From contig NC_135549.1 in NCBI RefSeq assembly GCF_964340395.1, positions 35,032,332 through 35,096,331 on the forward strand: a stretch of 64,000 bases of DNA, in the 5' to 3' direction. Both the position numbers and the translations under genes were made by a program. Positions within the stretch are counted from its first letter, which is position 1. Each line of letters begins with the position of its first letter. Positions 63,085 through 64,000 of this stretch are shown piece after piece. This stretch comes from Glandiceps talaboti. Lineage: Eukaryota; Hemichordata; Enteropneusta; Spengelidae. A model generated the notes under the pieces. That model was not told the DNA's origin, did no database searches, and saw only the letters and a list, made by a program, of their open reading frames with translations.

Positions 63085-64000
63085 ACATCATTTGACTTGC
63101 CTTTGACATACAGAGGAGTGTATACAGCGCTCACTTATTGTAAACTTATGATAATGAAGTTGATTGTTTAGTTATTTGTGGAGATTTAAATGCTCGTCTT
63201 GGTCACCTGAGTGACAATATTCATGACCTTGATGATATTCCTGACAGGCACCCCATTGATCAAAATGTAAATCAGCATGGACGTGATTTTCATGAATTTT
63301 TATTAGAATCTAAGTTTTGTATACTGAATGGTCGCTGTAATGTTCCTAATGACAACTTCACTTCAATTTCAAGTAGAGGTACTGCTGTTGTTGATTATAT
63401 ATGTGTATCACATGATCAAGTACGCTACTGTAAAAATGTCAATATTATTACCATGCAGAATGTTATTGATAATTATAATTTGCAATACTTGTTAAATGAC
63501 AGATGTAAAATTCCAGATCACTCAATCATTTGTTTTGATTTTTATCCTTTGAATTATTGTATAAACCGCAACCATGGACAACAACCGTTGAATGCAGAAT
63601 CAAATGTTCGGTCATTTCGAATATTGAAAGCTGTCGTGAGGTCCAGTCCGAAATTGATGACATTTATGATAGTCTATGTGACTGTATAACTAAAGAAATG
63701 GATGAAACGATTCCAAAATATGATTGTTCTAATCGTACGCGAAAGAAATTTCGAAGTCATAAGACATACTGGAACGCAGAGTTGTCTACTTTATGGAATG
63801 ATATGAAGGAAAGGGAAAAGGTGTTCGTACGGTACACAGGGTCAAGCGTCGGGTAAACGAAGACTGCACGCGGATTTTAAGAAAGCGCGGTGTCTATTCG
63901 ACAAAAGACTGCGATTTCATGAAAGACAGTATAGGAGTTCGGTAGTTGATGACATTGAAGCTTCATGTCTTCACGATCCTCGTCAATTTTGGGATAAATT
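63085..64000 (+). mobile_element. LINE 'F': APE endonuclease and linker, runs off the edge
   Basis: Plus-strand ORF2 fragment. From about 63149 it reads DNEVDCLVICGDLNARLGHL, the catalytic GDxN region of an APE-type endonuclease, then RCNVPNDNFTSISSRGTAVV, DYICVSHD and PDHSIICFDF (the terminal SDH/PDH box). After a frame change come a linker (KSHKTYWNAEL-like, 63755-63795) and RRLHADFKKARCLFDKRLRF up to DPRQFWDK at the edge. The reverse transcriptase should lie beyond 64000. The 5' end is truncated inside the endonuclease domain. Confidence 0.88.

Overview
The window is repeat-rich, AT-rich, non-coding-dominated animal DNA. Three things show this is a metazoan nuclear genome: GT-AG introns in a conserved solute-carrier gene, non-LTR retrotransposons with APE and reverse-transcriptase domains, and tRNA-derived repeats. 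Together with abundant DNA transposons and minisatellites this suits a marine invertebrate bilaterian such as a lower deuterostome or lophotrochozoan. I cannot name the species. There is nothing bacterial here: no operons and no CRISPR.

The one confident host gene is SLC35E3, a nucleotide-sugar/triose-phosphate-type transporter of the DMT superfamily. It lies on the minus strand from the ATG at 62458 to the stop at 31230. Four of the five coding exons expected from the vertebrate gene are readable with correct splice sites and compatible phases: 62458-62063, 52107-51997, 39548-39387 and 31413-31230. The short fourth exon (about 28 codons) was not found in the 8-kb intron where it should lie. 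The introns (about 10, 12.4 and 8 kb) are packed with nested mobile elements.

Layout. 1-1312: trinucleotide repeat. 1313-7440: mostly unassigned, with a triple tRNA-like array and a diverged 330-bp duplication carrying perfect RFX X-box palindromes. 7460-10735: minus-strand LINE split by a 2018-bp element with TTA target duplication; joining the flanks restores the YADD reverse-transcriptase frame. 10757-10862: hairpin element. 12344-14560: second minus-strand LINE with an internal 30-bp tandem expansion. 14653-14900: perfect 40-bp array. 16985-22095: 5.1-kb satellite of 46-bp and 28-bp monomers. 23395-24525: 25-bp array. 24553-27982: 3.4-kb element with long terminal inverted repeats. 29440-30385 and 31146-31216: 41-bp array ending next to the SLC35E3 stop codon.

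Inside SLC35E3 there are further LINE 3' fragments (34640-35690, 37370-37740, 61339-61700) and a 0.66-kb relative of the long-TIR element (38039-38700). There is also a 62-bp array (44320-45100), a nested pair of Harbinger-like elements (45917-51243 containing 46042-50432), two TTAA-flanked elements (55170-56119, 58889-60719) and a tRNA-derived SINE (57607-57896). A further LINE endonuclease fragment runs off the right edge (about 63085-64000). The DNA transposons recognised here show no identifiable transposase and are probably non-autonomous or decayed.
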